A program made the position numbers and the translations under genes. A DNA stretch of 64,000 nucleotides from Caballeronia temeraria (GTDB lineage Bacteria > Pseudomonadota > Gammaproteobacteria > Burkholderiales > Burkholderiaceae). This document shows positions 15,820 to 24,848 of this stretch, in pieces. Each line of letters opens with the position of its first letter. The stretch's first letter is position 1. Location of the stretch: assembly GCF_001544795.2 (NCBI RefSeq), contig NZ_FCOI02000032.1:25347-89346 (forward strand), given 5' to 3'. Under the pieces are notes generated by a model. It made no database searches. It saw nothing but the letters and a program-made list of their open reading frames with translations, and was not told where the DNA came from.

Positions 15820-17823
15820 TCAACTCTGCGTCGCCTTCTCCAGCAACTTATCCAGCACGTCGAAGTCCACCGGCTTCACCAGATGCGCGTGGAAGCCCGC
15901 CTGCGCGGAGCGTTCCTTGTCGCTCTCCTGCCCGAAGCCCGTCATCGCCACCACCGTCGCATGCCCGAGGAGCCGTTGCGAGCGCAAGGTGCGCAGCACC
16001 GCGTGCCCGTCCATATCGGGCAATGCGAGATCGAGCAGAATCAGCTCAGGCGGAAAATGCCGGATGACATCGAGCCCTTCCTTGCCGTGATAGGCAATGC
16101 GCACGTCGTGCCCTTTCATCTGCAACAGCATGGCGAGGCTATCGGCGGAATCCCGGTTGTCGTCGATGACGACGATGCGCAGACCGCCGCCCACGCCCTG
16201 CGTCGCACTCTGGGCGAGCACGCGATGCGGCCGCGGCGCATCGTCTTCGGACGCGTAGGGCAGGCGCACGGTGAACGTGCTGCCCTGATTCGGCCCGGCG
16301 CTCGCCGCGCTGATCGAGCCGCCATGCATCTCGACGATCGAGCGGCACAGCGTGAGTCCGATGCCGAGCCCGGCCTCGCCCGGATTGAGATAGTGATCTT
16401 CCTGCACGAACAGATCGAAGATGGACGTGAGGCCCTTCTGCGAAATGCCGCGCCCCATGTCGATCACTTTCAGCAGCAGCGCCGTGGCTTCGCACTCGAC
16501 TTCGACCGAGATCGTGCTTCCGCGCGGCGAGAACTTCGACGCATTGTTCAGCAGGTTCTGCACGACCTGCACGAGCCGCGTACTGTCGCCCAGGACGTGG
16601 GCCGGCTCCGTCGGCAGCTTCGTCACGACGCGCTGCGTGCGTTCATCGATGAACGGATGCACGAGCTCGATGCTGCGCGCGACGATATCGCTCACGTCCA
16701 CGCGCGCCATGCGCAAATCGATCTTGCCCGTGGTGATGCGGCCCATGTCGAGCAGATCGTCGACGAGCCGGCCGAGATGCGAAGTCTGTCTGTCGATGAT
16801 GTCCCGGCACGCGGCGACGCGCGGCGACATGTCCGCTTCCATCTGCATCACGCCGACCGCGTTGCGCACCGGCGCGAGCGGATTGCGCAACTCGTGCGCG
16901 AGCGTCGCGAGAAACTCGCTGATGCGCCGCGACGAGACTTCGAGCTGCTCCAGGCGCTTTCGCTCGCTCATGTCGCGGGTGACTTTGGCGAACCCGCGCA
17001 GCACGCGATGTTCGTCATACACCGCCGTGATCACGACGTTCGCCCAGAACAGCGAGCCGTCCTTGCGCACGCGCCAGCCTTCGTTTTCCACGCGGCCCGC
17101 GCGGATCGCGGTTTGCAGTTCGATCTCGGGAACGTTGGCGTCGAGATCCTCGGGGCAGTAGAAAGTGGAGAAGTGCTTGCCCAGAATCTCCGACGGGCGA
17201 TAACCCTTGATGCGCATCGCGCCGGTATTCCAGCTCGCGATATGGCCGGCCGGATCGAGCATGAAGATCGCGTAGTCGCTCACGCTTTCCACGAGCAGAC
17301 GAAAGCGCTCTTCCGAGAGCCGCAGCTTCTCTTCCTCGGCGCGCTTCGCGGTGAGATCGCGCGTGTATTTCGCGTAGCCGATGATCTCGCCCTTCGTGTC
17401 GCGCGCCGCCGTGATGACCACATTGGCCCAGAAGAGCGAGCCGTCCTTGCGCACGCGCCAGCCTTCGTCCTCGAAGCGGCCTGTCGCGTAGGCCTGTTTC
17501 AGCTCGTATTCGGGCCAGCCGCGCGCCACGGATTCCTCGGTGTAAAAGCGCGACAGGTGTTGCCCGATGATCTCGTGCGCCTCATACCCCTTGATCTTGC
17601 GCGCGCCCTTGTTCCAGCTCGTGATGCGGCCGTTCAGGTCGAGCATGAAGATCGCGCAGTCCTCGATCGCATCGACGAGCGCGTGATACTGCGGCTCGCT
17701 CATCGAAGGCGCCGAGGGCGCATGGCGGGCGATGTCGAGCGTCGAAGCGGCTTTGGGTCTGGTCATGGGTCTGGTTGGTTCGCGCGGCGGACGATTCCTG
17801 GACAAAACGTCCGCCGACGCCAC
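15820..17823 (-). CDS. Hybrid sensor histidine kinase: PAS-PAS-HisKA-HATPase-REC
   Basis: 667 aa, no membrane segments, so a soluble sensor. Two near-identical PAS/PAC units (about 45-165 and 170-290, each with GWRVRKDGSLFWANVVITA). The H-box is LATLAHELRNPLAPV (about 313-327), the HATPase has NLLNNASKF and GLGIGLTLCRS (about 410-520), and the C-terminal receiver has phospho-Asp in LILLDLALPDMDG (about 550-665). GTG start at 17823; ATGs at 17766 and 17703 are possible. The repeated PAS pair suggests internal duplication. The cognate regulator is not adjacent. Confidence 0.9.
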   Translation of the reverse strand: MASADVLSRNRPPREPTRPMTRPKAASTLDIARHAPSAPSMSEPQYHALVDAIEDCAIFMLDLNGRITSWNKGARKIKGYEAHEIIGQHLSRFYTEESVARGWPEYELKQAYATGRFEDEGWRVRKDGSLFWANVVITAARDTKGEIIGYAKYTRDLTAKRAEEEKLRLSEERFRLLVESVSDYAIFMLDPAGHIASWNTGAMRIKGYRPSEILGKHFSTFYCPEDLDANVPEIELQTAIRAGRVENEGWRVRKDGSLFWANVVITAVYDEHRVLRGFAKVTRDMSERKRLEQLEVSSRRISEFLATLAHELRNPLAPVRNAVGVMQMEADMSPRVAACRDIIDRQTSHLGRLVDDLLDMGRITTGKIDLRMARVDVSDIVARSIELVHPFIDERTQRVVTKLPTEPAHVLGDSTRLVQVVQNLLNNASKFSPRGSTISVEVECEATALLLKVIDMGRGISQKGLTSIFDLFVQEDHYLNPGEAGLGIGLTLCRSIVEMHGGSISAASAGPNQGSTFTVRLPYASEDDAPRPHRVLAQSATQGVGGGLRIVVIDDNRDSADSLAMLLQMKGHDVRIAYHGKEGLDVIRHFPPELILLDLALPDMDGHAVLRTLRSQRLLGHATVVAMTGFGQESDKERSAQAGFHAHLVKPVDFDVLDKLLEKATQS

Positions 17824-18106
17824 AGTCTACCCGCAGCCCCGGCATCGCTGCCATGCCTTTGTAACGAGGTAGCTATCCGCGTGCCGTCGCTAGAAAGCGT
17901 GCATCGGCAGCGCACGATGCGATCGATTCGCACAATGCGCTTCATACATGCGCGACGCATCCATCCGTTCTTAACCGTGCTTTTGAGGGGATTTCAACGC
18001 CGATTCGCGCACGTAGACTGCGTGCACATTTCAGAAGGTCGGTTGCTGGCAGGCAGTGCAATGAGGCCGATTGAAGTGGCCATGTGAAACCCTCAGGAGC
18101 ACTATC

Positions 18107-18334
18107 ATGATCGGCAATCTCAAAGGCATCATCTTCGTCGCGGCGCTCGCGGGCGCTTCCTATGCGCTCGCAAGCGGCTATGGTCCCGCACCGCATTACA
18201 CACCGATGGACGGCGCGCCCACGTCGCAGCAAGGCATGAACATGCAGACCATCGCGCAGGATGCGGAGCAGAGCAACGACGCGAGCGTCGATAAATCGAA
18301 GCAGGACAGCCCGCTCATCCAGGCGCAGGATTAA
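18107..18334 (+). CDS. Small secreted protein, unknown function
   Basis: 75 aa. An N-terminal hydrophobic signal (MIGNLKGIIFVAALAGASYALA) is followed by a polar Gln/Asp/Ser-rich tail. The ATG was chosen because AGGAGC lies 7 nt upstream (18095-18100); a longer frame to 18071 lacks support. No known domain. A GC-rich hairpin follows at 18352-18382, between it and the convergent MFS gene. Confidence 0.7.
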   Translation: MIGNLKGIIFVAALAGASYALASGYGPAPHYTPMDGAPTSQQGMNMQTIAQDAEQSNDASVDKSKQDSPLIQAQD

Positions 18335-18351
18335 AGCGCATCTGTATGAAG

Positions 18352-18382
18352 TCGCATCCCGCCATTGATCGGCGGGATGCGA
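18352..18382. terminator. Convergent hairpin, possible bidirectional terminator
   Basis: TCGCATCCCGCC (18352-18363) pairs perfectly with GGCGGGATGCGA (18371-18382) around a 7-nt loop, between convergent genes ending at 18334 and 18390. There is no U-run on either side, so efficiency is doubtful. Confidence 0.5.
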
Positions 18383-18389
18383 TCCGCGT

Positions 18390-19907
18390 TCAGTGGAACG
18401 CCTGACTCGCGGCGCGCTGCGCGTCTGCGGCGCCGGCTGTCTCGACCGTTTCCTTTGCGCGCCCGATCTCGATCTTCGGCATGAAGAGCATCGCGATCAC
18501 GGTGCCGAGCGCGATCACGAACATCGCCGTGAACGTCAGATGCAGCGAATGATGCAGGACGAGGCGAATGTCGTTGTTCATCGCGAAGTCGCCGGGCACG
18601 GAAGAGAGCAGTTGCTTCAACTGATCCGCATGCACGGGCGGCAGGCCGTCCGTGTGCGTGAGGCCGTAGTTCTGCACCGCGCCGAACACCGCCGCGCCGA
18701 GCGTGTTGCCGAGATTGCGCGAGAACAGGTTCGATGCCGTCGCGCTGCCGCGTTCGAGCGGCTGCACGATTTCCTGGATCAGGATGAGGCACGACACGCT
18801 CGTAATGCCCATGCCGAAGCCCAGCACCGCCGAGCCGACGCCCGCCCACAGCGGGCTCGATTGCGGGCCGAGCAGCACGAACGGCAACGCGCCCAGCGGA
18901 ATGAACACCGGGCCGATCATCAGCAGACGCCTCAGACCGATGCGGCTGAACGAGCGCGACGTGAAGGTGGCGCCGCTCGGCCAGCCGATCATCATCATCG
19001 TGAGCGCGAGGCCCGCCTGCACCGGCGTGCGGTGCATCACGCCCTGCACGTACATCGGCAGGAAGGTGGTGAGGCCCATCATCGCCATGCCGGCGAGGAG
19101 CGTCGCGACGTTGCTCGCCGCGATCGGCCGATGCGACCACAGCTTGAACGAGATCATCGGATCGGCGGCGCGGCGTTCCTGCACGACGAAGCCCGCGATG
19201 GCCAGCACCAGCACCGCGATTTCCACGCCGACGCGCAGGTTGCTCGCGTGACCGGCGTCGGTGAGCGCCATCATCAGCGCGGCGACGGCGGCGGTGAAGA
19301 AGAACGCGCCCGCGAGATCGATGGCCGGGCGGTCGTGGCGCTTCTCCTCGTGCAGAAAGAGCGTGAAGAGCAGCGCGGCCAGGATGCCGATCGGCACGTT
19401 GATCCAGAAGATCCACGCCCACGAGAACTGGCGGATCAGGAGACCGCCGACCATCGGCCCGAGCACGGCGGACACCGCCCACACGCTCGCCAGATAGCCC
19501 TGCACCTTGCCGCGTTCGCGCGCCGGGTACAGATCGCCGACGACCGTCAGCGCGACCGGCAGGATCGCGCCCGCGCCGACGCCCTGAATCAGCCGGAAGA
19601 CGATCATCGCGGGCATCGACCACGCGAAGCCCGCGAGCACCGAGCCCATCAGGAAAATCACGATGCCCGCGAGGATCGCTGGCTTGCGGCCATACAGGTC
19701 CGCGAGCTTGCCGAACACGACCGTGAGCGCCGTCTGCGTGAGCAGGAACGACGAGAACACCCAGCTATAGAGATTGAGGCCGCCGAGCTGCGTCGCGATT
19801 TGCGGCATCGCCGTGGAGACGATGGTGGCTTCGATCGCGACCATGGCCATCGAGGCCATCACCGCGGCAATGACGAGGGGACGGACGGTTTTGCTGTTCT
19901 GTGACAT
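18390..19907 (-). CDS. DHA2-family (EmrB/QacA type) MFS multidrug transporter
   Basis: 505 aa with about 14 hydrophobic segments. Motif A-like GKLADLYGRKPAIL after TM2 and motif C-like VSAVLGPMVGGLL in TM5 mark a drug:H+ antiporter. A proton-relay-type Asp/Glu early in TM1 (AIEATIV) is consistent with the EmrB/MdtD group. No membrane-fusion partner (EmrA) is adjacent, so it probably works alone across the inner membrane. Substrates unknown. Confidence 0.9.
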   Translation of the reverse strand: MSQNSKTVRPLVIAAVMASMAMVAIEATIVSTAMPQIATQLGGLNLYSWVFSSFLLTQTALTVVFGKLADLYGRKPAILAGIVIFLMGSVLAGFAWSMPAMIVFRLIQGVGAGAILPVALTVVGDLYPARERGKVQGYLASVWAVSAVLGPMVGGLLIRQFSWAWIFWINVPIGILAALLFTLFLHEEKRHDRPAIDLAGAFFFTAAVAALMMALTDAGHASNLRVGVEIAVLVLAIAGFVVQERRAADPMISFKLWSHRPIAASNVATLLAGMAMMGLTTFLPMYVQGVMHRTPVQAGLALTMMMIGWPSGATFTSRSFSRIGLRRLLMIGPVFIPLGALPFVLLGPQSSPLWAGVGSAVLGFGMGITSVSCLILIQEIVQPLERGSATASNLFSRNLGNTLGAAVFGAVQNYGLTHTDGLPPVHADQLKQLLSSVPGDFAMNNDIRLVLHHSLHLTFTAMFVIALGTVIAMLFMPKIEIGRAKETVETAGAADAQRAASQAFH

Positions 19908-20111
19908 GCGGTTTTGAATGGCCTATCCGCCGCCGCGCGAACCGCAATGACGATACGCGCAGGCGGGTCATGCCCGAATGATGGAGATGCGGCGGCGACG
20001 TTCAGGCTTGCAGAATCCTTGCAGCCAACGCAATGTCGCCGATGAAGAAGCGCCGGTTGCAATGTTATCCCGCCGCGCGAATCGCTGCTCGATGGGCCGG
20101 CGGCGCGCTCA

Positions 20112-20139
20112 TTCAACGCTAATTCTTCGCACCTACGCT
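20112..20139 (+). promoter_or_regulatory. Candidate promoter of an intergenic small RNA
   Basis: TTCAAC (20112-20117), 16-bp spacer, TACGCT (20134-20139). It lies in the gap between the divergent MFS gene and the sensor kinase, and would start transcription near 20146. Confidence 0.4.
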
Positions 20140-20145
20140 GGTTCT

Positions 20146-20244
20146 GTGGACGGGCGGCGCGCTTCCCCGGCAATCTGCGGCCCGTTTCACGTTCTCGTAT
20201 CTCCTCAGCCCTTGGCGCCGGCCGCATGGACCGGCGCTTTTTTT
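20146..20244 (+). ncRNA. Candidate small RNA (about 99 nt) with Rho-independent terminator
   Basis: A hairpin GCGCCGG/CCGGCGC (20215-20221 / 20231-20237) followed by seven Ts (20238-20244) is a textbook terminator, yet no plus-strand gene lies upstream of it. The gene to the left starts at 19907 and runs left. Between a candidate promoter and this terminator are a 5' stem (ACGGGC 20150-20155 with GCCCGT 20180-20185) and an unpaired pyrimidine-rich stretch with TCTCCTC (20200-20206), complementary to Shine-Dalgarno sequences. It might instead be a leader attenuator of the kinase gene at 20370. Confidence 0.5.
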
Positions 20245-20369
20245 CTCCTCCGCGCTTACGCGCATCTGTCATGCACATGTCGTCTTTCAGACCGAAATCG
20301 CCGGGAATGTCGCCTAAAATCGAACGGGCTGCAGCGTTGCCCCGTTCCCTTCCGAAGCGGCGGACCCGA

Positions 20370-21719
20370 ATGATCAAGTCACTGAAGAATCAGCTGGTGC
20401 TCGCGCTCGGGCTGCTCGTCACCGTGATTGGCGTCGTGCAGGGCGTGAGTTCGTATCAGCTGAGCAAGACCGGCATGAGCGCGCTGCTCGACATGCGGCT
20501 CGAACAGGTGGCGGCGCGTCTGCGCGACGGACTCGCCGAAAGCCTGCCGAAAAATCCCGCGCGCGGCACGCAGGACGAGCGCGACGTCGTCGCCGTCGTG
20601 TGGAAGCCGGGCCAGGATGTGCCGTTCCGCACGACCGACCCGTCGCTGCATTTTCCGCGCGACGCGCAGCCGGGCTTCTCCGGCGCCGAATTCAACGGCG
20701 AGCACTGGCGCATCTTCACGCGCCAGGAGCCGACCATGACGATTCAGGTCGCGCAACGCTCGTCGATCCGTCGCGAGATCACGCAGGAAGCCGCGACGCA
20801 AACGCTCTGGCCGATCGCCGTGCTGCTGCCGCTCGTGTGGATCGCGGTGGCGCTCGTCGTGCGGCGCTCGCTGCGTCAGTTGAACGAACTCGGCGCGGAA
20901 GTGAGCGCGATCGACATGGGTCATCTCCAGCCGCTGTCGACGGTCGGCGTGCCCACGGAAATCGAGCCCTTCATCCATTCGATCAACACGATGATCGAGC
21001 GCCTCGCGAGTTCCATCGAAAAGGAGCGCAAGTTCATCGCCGATGCCGCGCACGAACTGCGCACGCCGCTCACGGCGTTGCAGCTTCAGGCCGACAATCT
21101 CGCGCCGCATATCTATCCCGGCAATCAGGAGCGCTTTCAGGAGTTGCGCAAGGGCATCGCGCGCAGCGGCAAGCTCATCACGCAACTGTTGCGGCTCGCG
21201 CGCGCCGATGCGCCGATGAATGGCTCGCCGCTCGCCCGCGTCGACCTCTCGGAAGTGGTGACGGGCGCCGTCGCCGATGTGCTGCCGATCGCGCTCGCGC
21301 GCGGCATGGATATCGGCGCGGAGGAAATGGTGAACGCGCACGTGCGCGCGGTGGAAACCGACATCGGCATGGCGGTGAAGAATCTCGTGTCGAACGCGGT
21401 GCGCTATACGCCCGACGGCGGCACCATCGACCTGCACATGCGACGCGACGGCGACATGGTGTGGATCGACGTGATCGACACCGGACCGGGCATCGACGAG
21501 ACCTTGCTGCCGCGCGTCTTCGACCGCTTTTTCCGCGCGAATCCGGACGTGGAGGGCAGCGGGCTGGGGCTTTCCATCGTGAAGGCGATCGCCGCGCGCT
21601 ACGGCGGCGACGTGACGCTGAAAAACCGCAGCGACGGACGCTCGGGCATCGTCGCTTCGATCGGCTTTCCGGTCGAGGAAGTCAAGGAAAACACGGTCGC
21701 GCTCGCATTAAACCTTTAG
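20370..21719 (+). CDS. Membrane sensor histidine kinase (QseC/PmrB-like)
   Basis: 449 aa. TM1 is about residues 9-29, a periplasmic region about 30-145, TM2 about 147-168, then HAMP, a HisKA H-box (KFIADAAHELRTPLTALQLQ) and a HATPase with NLVSNAVRYTP, DTGPGID and GSGLGLSIVKAI. The domain order and short periplasmic part resemble QseC. The ATG at 20370 was chosen because the longer frame (from 20226) runs through the terminator hairpin. The response regulator gene follows 175 bp downstream, the reverse of the usual qseBC order. Confidence 0.9.
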   Translation: MIKSLKNQLVLALGLLVTVIGVVQGVSSYQLSKTGMSALLDMRLEQVAARLRDGLAESLPKNPARGTQDERDVVAVVWKPGQDVPFRTTDPSLHFPRDAQPGFSGAEFNGEHWRIFTRQEPTMTIQVAQRSSIRREITQEAATQTLWPIAVLLPLVWIAVALVVRRSLRQLNELGAEVSAIDMGHLQPLSTVGVPTEIEPFIHSINTMIERLASSIEKERKFIADAAHELRTPLTALQLQADNLAPHIYPGNQERFQELRKGIARSGKLITQLLRLARADAPMNGSPLARVDLSEVVTGAVADVLPIALARGMDIGAEEMVNAHVRAVETDIGMAVKNLVSNAVRYTPDGGTIDLHMRRDGDMVWIDVIDTGPGIDETLLPRVFDRFFRANPDVEGSGLGLSIVKAIAARYGGDVTLKNRSDGRSGIVASIGFPVEEVKENTVALALNL

Positions 21720-21723
21720 TGAT

Positions 21724-21751
21724 TTGCGCGCGGTTTTACGCCGATTACAAT
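21724..21751 (+). promoter_or_regulatory. Candidate promoter of the response-regulator gene
   Basis: TTGCGC (21724-21729), 16-bp spacer, TACAAT (21746-21751), just after the kinase stop. It would give the regulator its own transcript with a leader of about 135 nt. Confidence 0.45.
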
Positions 21752-21894
21752 GCATTCGCTGCGTGGCGCGAAGCGATCATCGCCGGTCAGTAGAAGAGCA
21801 CAAAGACCGGTCGTGCGTTTTCGATTCTTCCGATCCTTCGGGCCGCATTCCGGGCGCGTGGCGCGCGCCATTCTCGCGACGCGCGGGGTGGAAC

Positions 21895-22578
21895 ATGCGA
21901 ATTCTTCTGATCGAAGACGACGTGCAGATTGGCACGAGCCTCATGCGTGCGCTCAAGGATGCCGACTATGCCGTGGACTGGGTGCGCGACGGCAACGCCG
22001 GCCGCGAGGCGATCAACGCCGCCGAATACACCGTGGTGCTGCTCGATCTCGGCTTGCCGGGCATGACAGGCATCGAGCTCTTGCGGCAGGCGCGCACCGC
22101 CGGCAACGCGACGCCGGTGCTGATCCTCACCGCGCGCGACGATCTCGACACACGCGTGCAGGGCCTCGATCTCGGCGCCGACGATTACCTGCTGAAACCC
22201 TTCGACATGCCCGAGCTGCTCGCGCGCATCCGCGCCGTGCTGCGCCGCAAGGCGGGCTACGCGGTCTCGCGTCTCGGCGACGATTCGATCAGCCTCAATC
22301 TCGATCAACGCACGCTCACGTGCGGCGAAAATTCGGGCGTGCTGTCCGCGCGTGAATTCGCGCTGATGCACGCGCTGCTCGAACGTCCCGGCACGATTTT
22401 CTCGCGCGACCAGCTCGAAGACCGGCTCTACGGCTGGGGCAAGGAAGTCGAGAGCAACGCGGTCGACGTGCTGATCCATTCGGTGCGCAAGAAGTTCGGA
22501 GCGGGCGTGATCCGCAACGTGCGCGGACTCGGCTGGACCGTGATGCTCGGCCAGTCGGGCCGCGAGGAAACGAAATAG
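21895..22578 (+). CDS. OmpR/PhoB-family response regulator (QseB/PmrA-like)
   Basis: 227 aa. The receiver domain has acidic pocket Glu7-Asp8-Asp9, phospho-Asp51 and the conserved KPF lysine near residue 101, followed by a winged-helix output domain (about 125-220, ending VIRNVRGLGWTVM). The ATG at 21895 was chosen to start the receiver at MRILLIEDD. The partner is most likely the kinase encoded just upstream. Targets unknown. Confidence 0.93.
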   Translation: MRILLIEDDVQIGTSLMRALKDADYAVDWVRDGNAGREAINAAEYTVVLLDLGLPGMTGIELLRQARTAGNATPVLILTARDDLDTRVQGLDLGADDYLLKPFDMPELLARIRAVLRRKAGYAVSRLGDDSISLNLDQRTLTCGENSGVLSAREFALMHALLERPGTIFSRDQLEDRLYGWGKEVESNAVDVLIHSVRKKFGAGVIRNVRGLGWTVMLGQSGREETK

Positions 22579-22593
22579 CGCGCGGTTCATCGC

Positions 22594-22782
22594 TTAATCG
22601 TATCGACGGCCGAGCGAGCCGCAAAAGTACATGCTGTAGTCGTGATCCTGCGTTTCGACCTGACGCATGCGCCGTTCGAGATCGGCGAGATCGCTCGACG
22701 ATGCGAGATAGGCGTCGCGCGTTTCCTGCGCGGTGTGAATCGAAAAGAGACTGTCGATGGAGTGAGTGAGACGTTCAAACAT
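22594..22782 (-). CDS. DUF3563 family small protein
   Basis: 62 aa, Burkholderiales-typical DUF3563: a short helical protein with 'AYLASSSDLADLERRMRQVE' as the conserved core. GGGAGCA precedes the ATG by 6 nt. Function unknown. Convergent with the response regulator gene; the 15-bp gap holds no terminator. Confidence 0.85.
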   Translation of the reverse strand: MFERLTHSIDSLFSIHTAQETRDAYLASSSDLADLERRMRQVETQDHDYSMYFCGSLGRRYD

Positions 22783-23059
22783 GATGTGCTCCCGTCGTTG
22801 AAGGAAGGCCGATGAGTGGGCAGACGAAAGCAGGTTATGCCCCGCGAATTAGCGGCGAATGAGAACGCGGGCGCGTGCTTCGCGGCATGCGCCATGCTGC
22901 TCTTCGCATGACGAAGCGTTCGGCAACGCACCGTGACATGGATCGCGCAGCGGGAAGGCACTGCCGCGTCGCACCATCCCGTGATATTGTGTTTCGTAGG
23001 GGTTTCATACGGAACGGTGCGCTCTCCGCATTCGTCGATCGTCTCTCGTGAAGGCCGCC

Positions 23060-23425
23060 ATGAACGATGTGTCTCGTACCCTCAGTGCCCGCGACCGCGT
23101 CGAGCTGCTCTGCTGGCTCACGTGCGGCAGTCTCGGCGCGTACTACCTGAATGGCGACTGGCCCGCGGCGTCTTTTCACGTGCAGGCGGCGCACAAATGG
23201 CTCGAACGGCATCAGCGGCTGGCGGACTGGCTCACGGTCGCGAAGCTTGCGGCCATCGCCCGCGAAATCGCCACGCAACACTGCGCAATGCTCGAAGCGG
23301 ACTGGGCGCGCGCCGCCGTCGAAGAAATTCTCGACAGCGAAGACCTGAACTATCAATCGGATGTCGTGCGGCAGGTTTTCGACGACTGCCGCCGCGCGCT
23401 CGCGGAAAAGCGCACGCCGGAATGA
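23060..23425 (+). CDS. Hypothetical protein, helical, unknown function
   Basis: 121 aa from the ATG at 23060, which has AAGG 6 nt upstream; a GTG at 23048 would add four residues. Predicted mostly helical, with Trp-rich segments (LLCWLTCGSLGAYYLNGDWPAASFHVQAAHKWLERHQ split between helices). No signal peptide, no membrane segment, no recognised domain. Codon use matches neighbours. Its stop is followed by the LexA box of dinB, so they are separate transcripts. Confidence 0.7.
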   Translation: MNDVSRTLSARDRVELLCWLTCGSLGAYYLNGDWPAASFHVQAAHKWLERHQRLADWLTVAKLAAIAREIATQHCAMLEADWARAAVEEILDSEDLNYQSDVVRQVFDDCRRALAEKRTPE

Positions 23426-23463
23426 CGTGCCGGTCCCGCACAGTCTGGCCCTAGCGCGAATCA

Positions 23464-23479
23464 CTGTATGGATGTACAG
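23464..23479. promoter_or_regulatory. LexA box (SOS operator)
   Basis: CTGTATGGATGTACAG fits the CTGT-N8-ACAG consensus exactly and lies 112 bp before the dinB start, indicating SOS control. Confidence 0.85.
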
Positions 23480-23591
23480 TAAGCCATTTTCCTGGCCTGG
23501 CGGCACTGCCACGAGCATGTTCGGTGCGTTCGTTCCTGTCGATTTCGCTTTGAGCGCGTCTCTTCGCGCGGCGGCGAGCTGACCGCTGCAC

Positions 23592-24770
23592 ATGGACGCG
23601 CCGTCTTCCGCACTGCTGCCGCGCCGCATCGCGCATCTCGACATGGATGCGTTCTTCGCGTCGGTCGAGCTTCTGCGTTATCCCGAGCTGCGCGGCATGC
23701 CGGTCGTGGTCGGCGGCGGCCGCAGCGCCACGCCCGAAACGCTTCCTGACGGCACGCGCCGGTTCAGACGTCTGCGCGACTATGCGGGACGCGGCGTCGT
23801 GACCACGTCCACCTACGAGGCGCGCAAGTTCGGCGTCTTCTCCGCGATGGGCATGATGAAAGCCGCCCAGCTCGCACCCGACGCGATCCTTCTGCCCACC
23901 GATTTCGAGTCTTATCGCCATTATTCGCGGCTCTTCAAGGCGGCCGTCGCGACCTTTACGGCGCAGATCGAGAATCGCGGCATCGACGAGATTTATATCG
24001 ACGTGAGCGATCTGCCCGGCGAATCGGCCGAGATCGGGCAAAGCATGAAGGACGCCGTGCGCGACGCGACCGGGCTCACGTGCTCCATCTGCATCGCGCC
24101 GAACAAGCTGCTCGCGAAGATCGGCTCCGAACTGGACAAGCCCGACGGTCTCACCATCCTCACGATGGACGATCTGCAAACGCGCATCTGGCCGCTCGCC
24201 GCGCGCAAGGTGAACGGCATCGGGCCGAAGGCGAGCGAGAAGCTCGCGGCGCTCGGCATCGTCACCGTGGGCGATATCGCCGCCGCCGATCCCGGTCTGC
24301 TGCAGACGCATTTCGGTCATACGTATGCCGCGTGGCTCGCGCGGATCGCGCAGGGTCAGGACGAACGGGCCGTCGTCGTGACCTCGACGCCCAAGTCGAT
24401 GAGCCGCGAGACGACCTTCGAGCGCGACTTCCATCCGAAGCAGGATCGCGCGACGCTTTCCGCCGAGTTCACCGGGCTTTGCACGCGCGTCGCCGAAGAT
24501 TTGCAGCGCAAGGGCTATGTCGGGCGCACGGTCGGCATCAAGTTGCGTTTCGACGACTTCCGCACCGTCACGCGCGATCTGACGGTGCCCGTCGCGACGG
24601 CGGATCCCGTTGAAATTCGCCGTGCCGCGACCGAATGCCTGAAGCGGATCGTGCTCGATCGCCGCATCAGACTGCTGGGCGTGCGCGTCAGTGCGCTCGC
24701 CGGGCGTGACGAAAGCGGCTTCGTCGAGCCGGTGCAGGTCGAATTGCCGTTCGATATCGCCGGCGAATAG
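23592..24770 (+). CDS. dinB: Y-family DNA polymerase IV (DinB)
   Basis: 392 aa. Palm residues are intact: Asp17 in HLDMDAFFASVE and Asp132-Glu133 in GIDEIYIDV. The helix-hairpin-helix and little-finger domains follow, and the C-terminal QVELPF fits a beta-clamp-binding motif. Between fingers motifs there is an insert of about 20 residues (after VVVGGG, before GRGVVTTSTYEARKFG) absent from E. coli DinB. A LexA box lies upstream. Error-prone translesion synthesis under DNA damage is expected. Confidence 0.93.
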   Translation: MDAPSSALLPRRIAHLDMDAFFASVELLRYPELRGMPVVVGGGRSATPETLPDGTRRFRRLRDYAGRGVVTTSTYEARKFGVFSAMGMMKAAQLAPDAILLPTDFESYRHYSRLFKAAVATFTAQIENRGIDEIYIDVSDLPGESAEIGQSMKDAVRDATGLTCSICIAPNKLLAKIGSELDKPDGLTILTMDDLQTRIWPLAARKVNGIGPKASEKLAALGIVTVGDIAAADPGLLQTHFGHTYAAWLARIAQGQDERAVVVTSTPKSMSRETTFERDFHPKQDRATLSAEFTGLCTRVAEDLQRKGYVGRTVGIKLRFDDFRTVTRDLTVPVATADPVEIRRAATECLKRIVLDRRIRLLGVRVSALAGRDESGFVEPVQVELPFDIAGE

Positions 24771-24848
24771 TCCTCTGCGTTTCCCCTCATGGCGCGTTCG
24801 TCGCCAAGTTATTAGTCTGATCAATACATCGGGCTTTCAATCGGTTAC

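Noticed and set aside
20226..20369. N-terminal extension of the sensor kinase to 20226
   Set aside because: The region contains the terminator hairpin and T-run, and the kinase has a normal membrane-anchor start at 20370.
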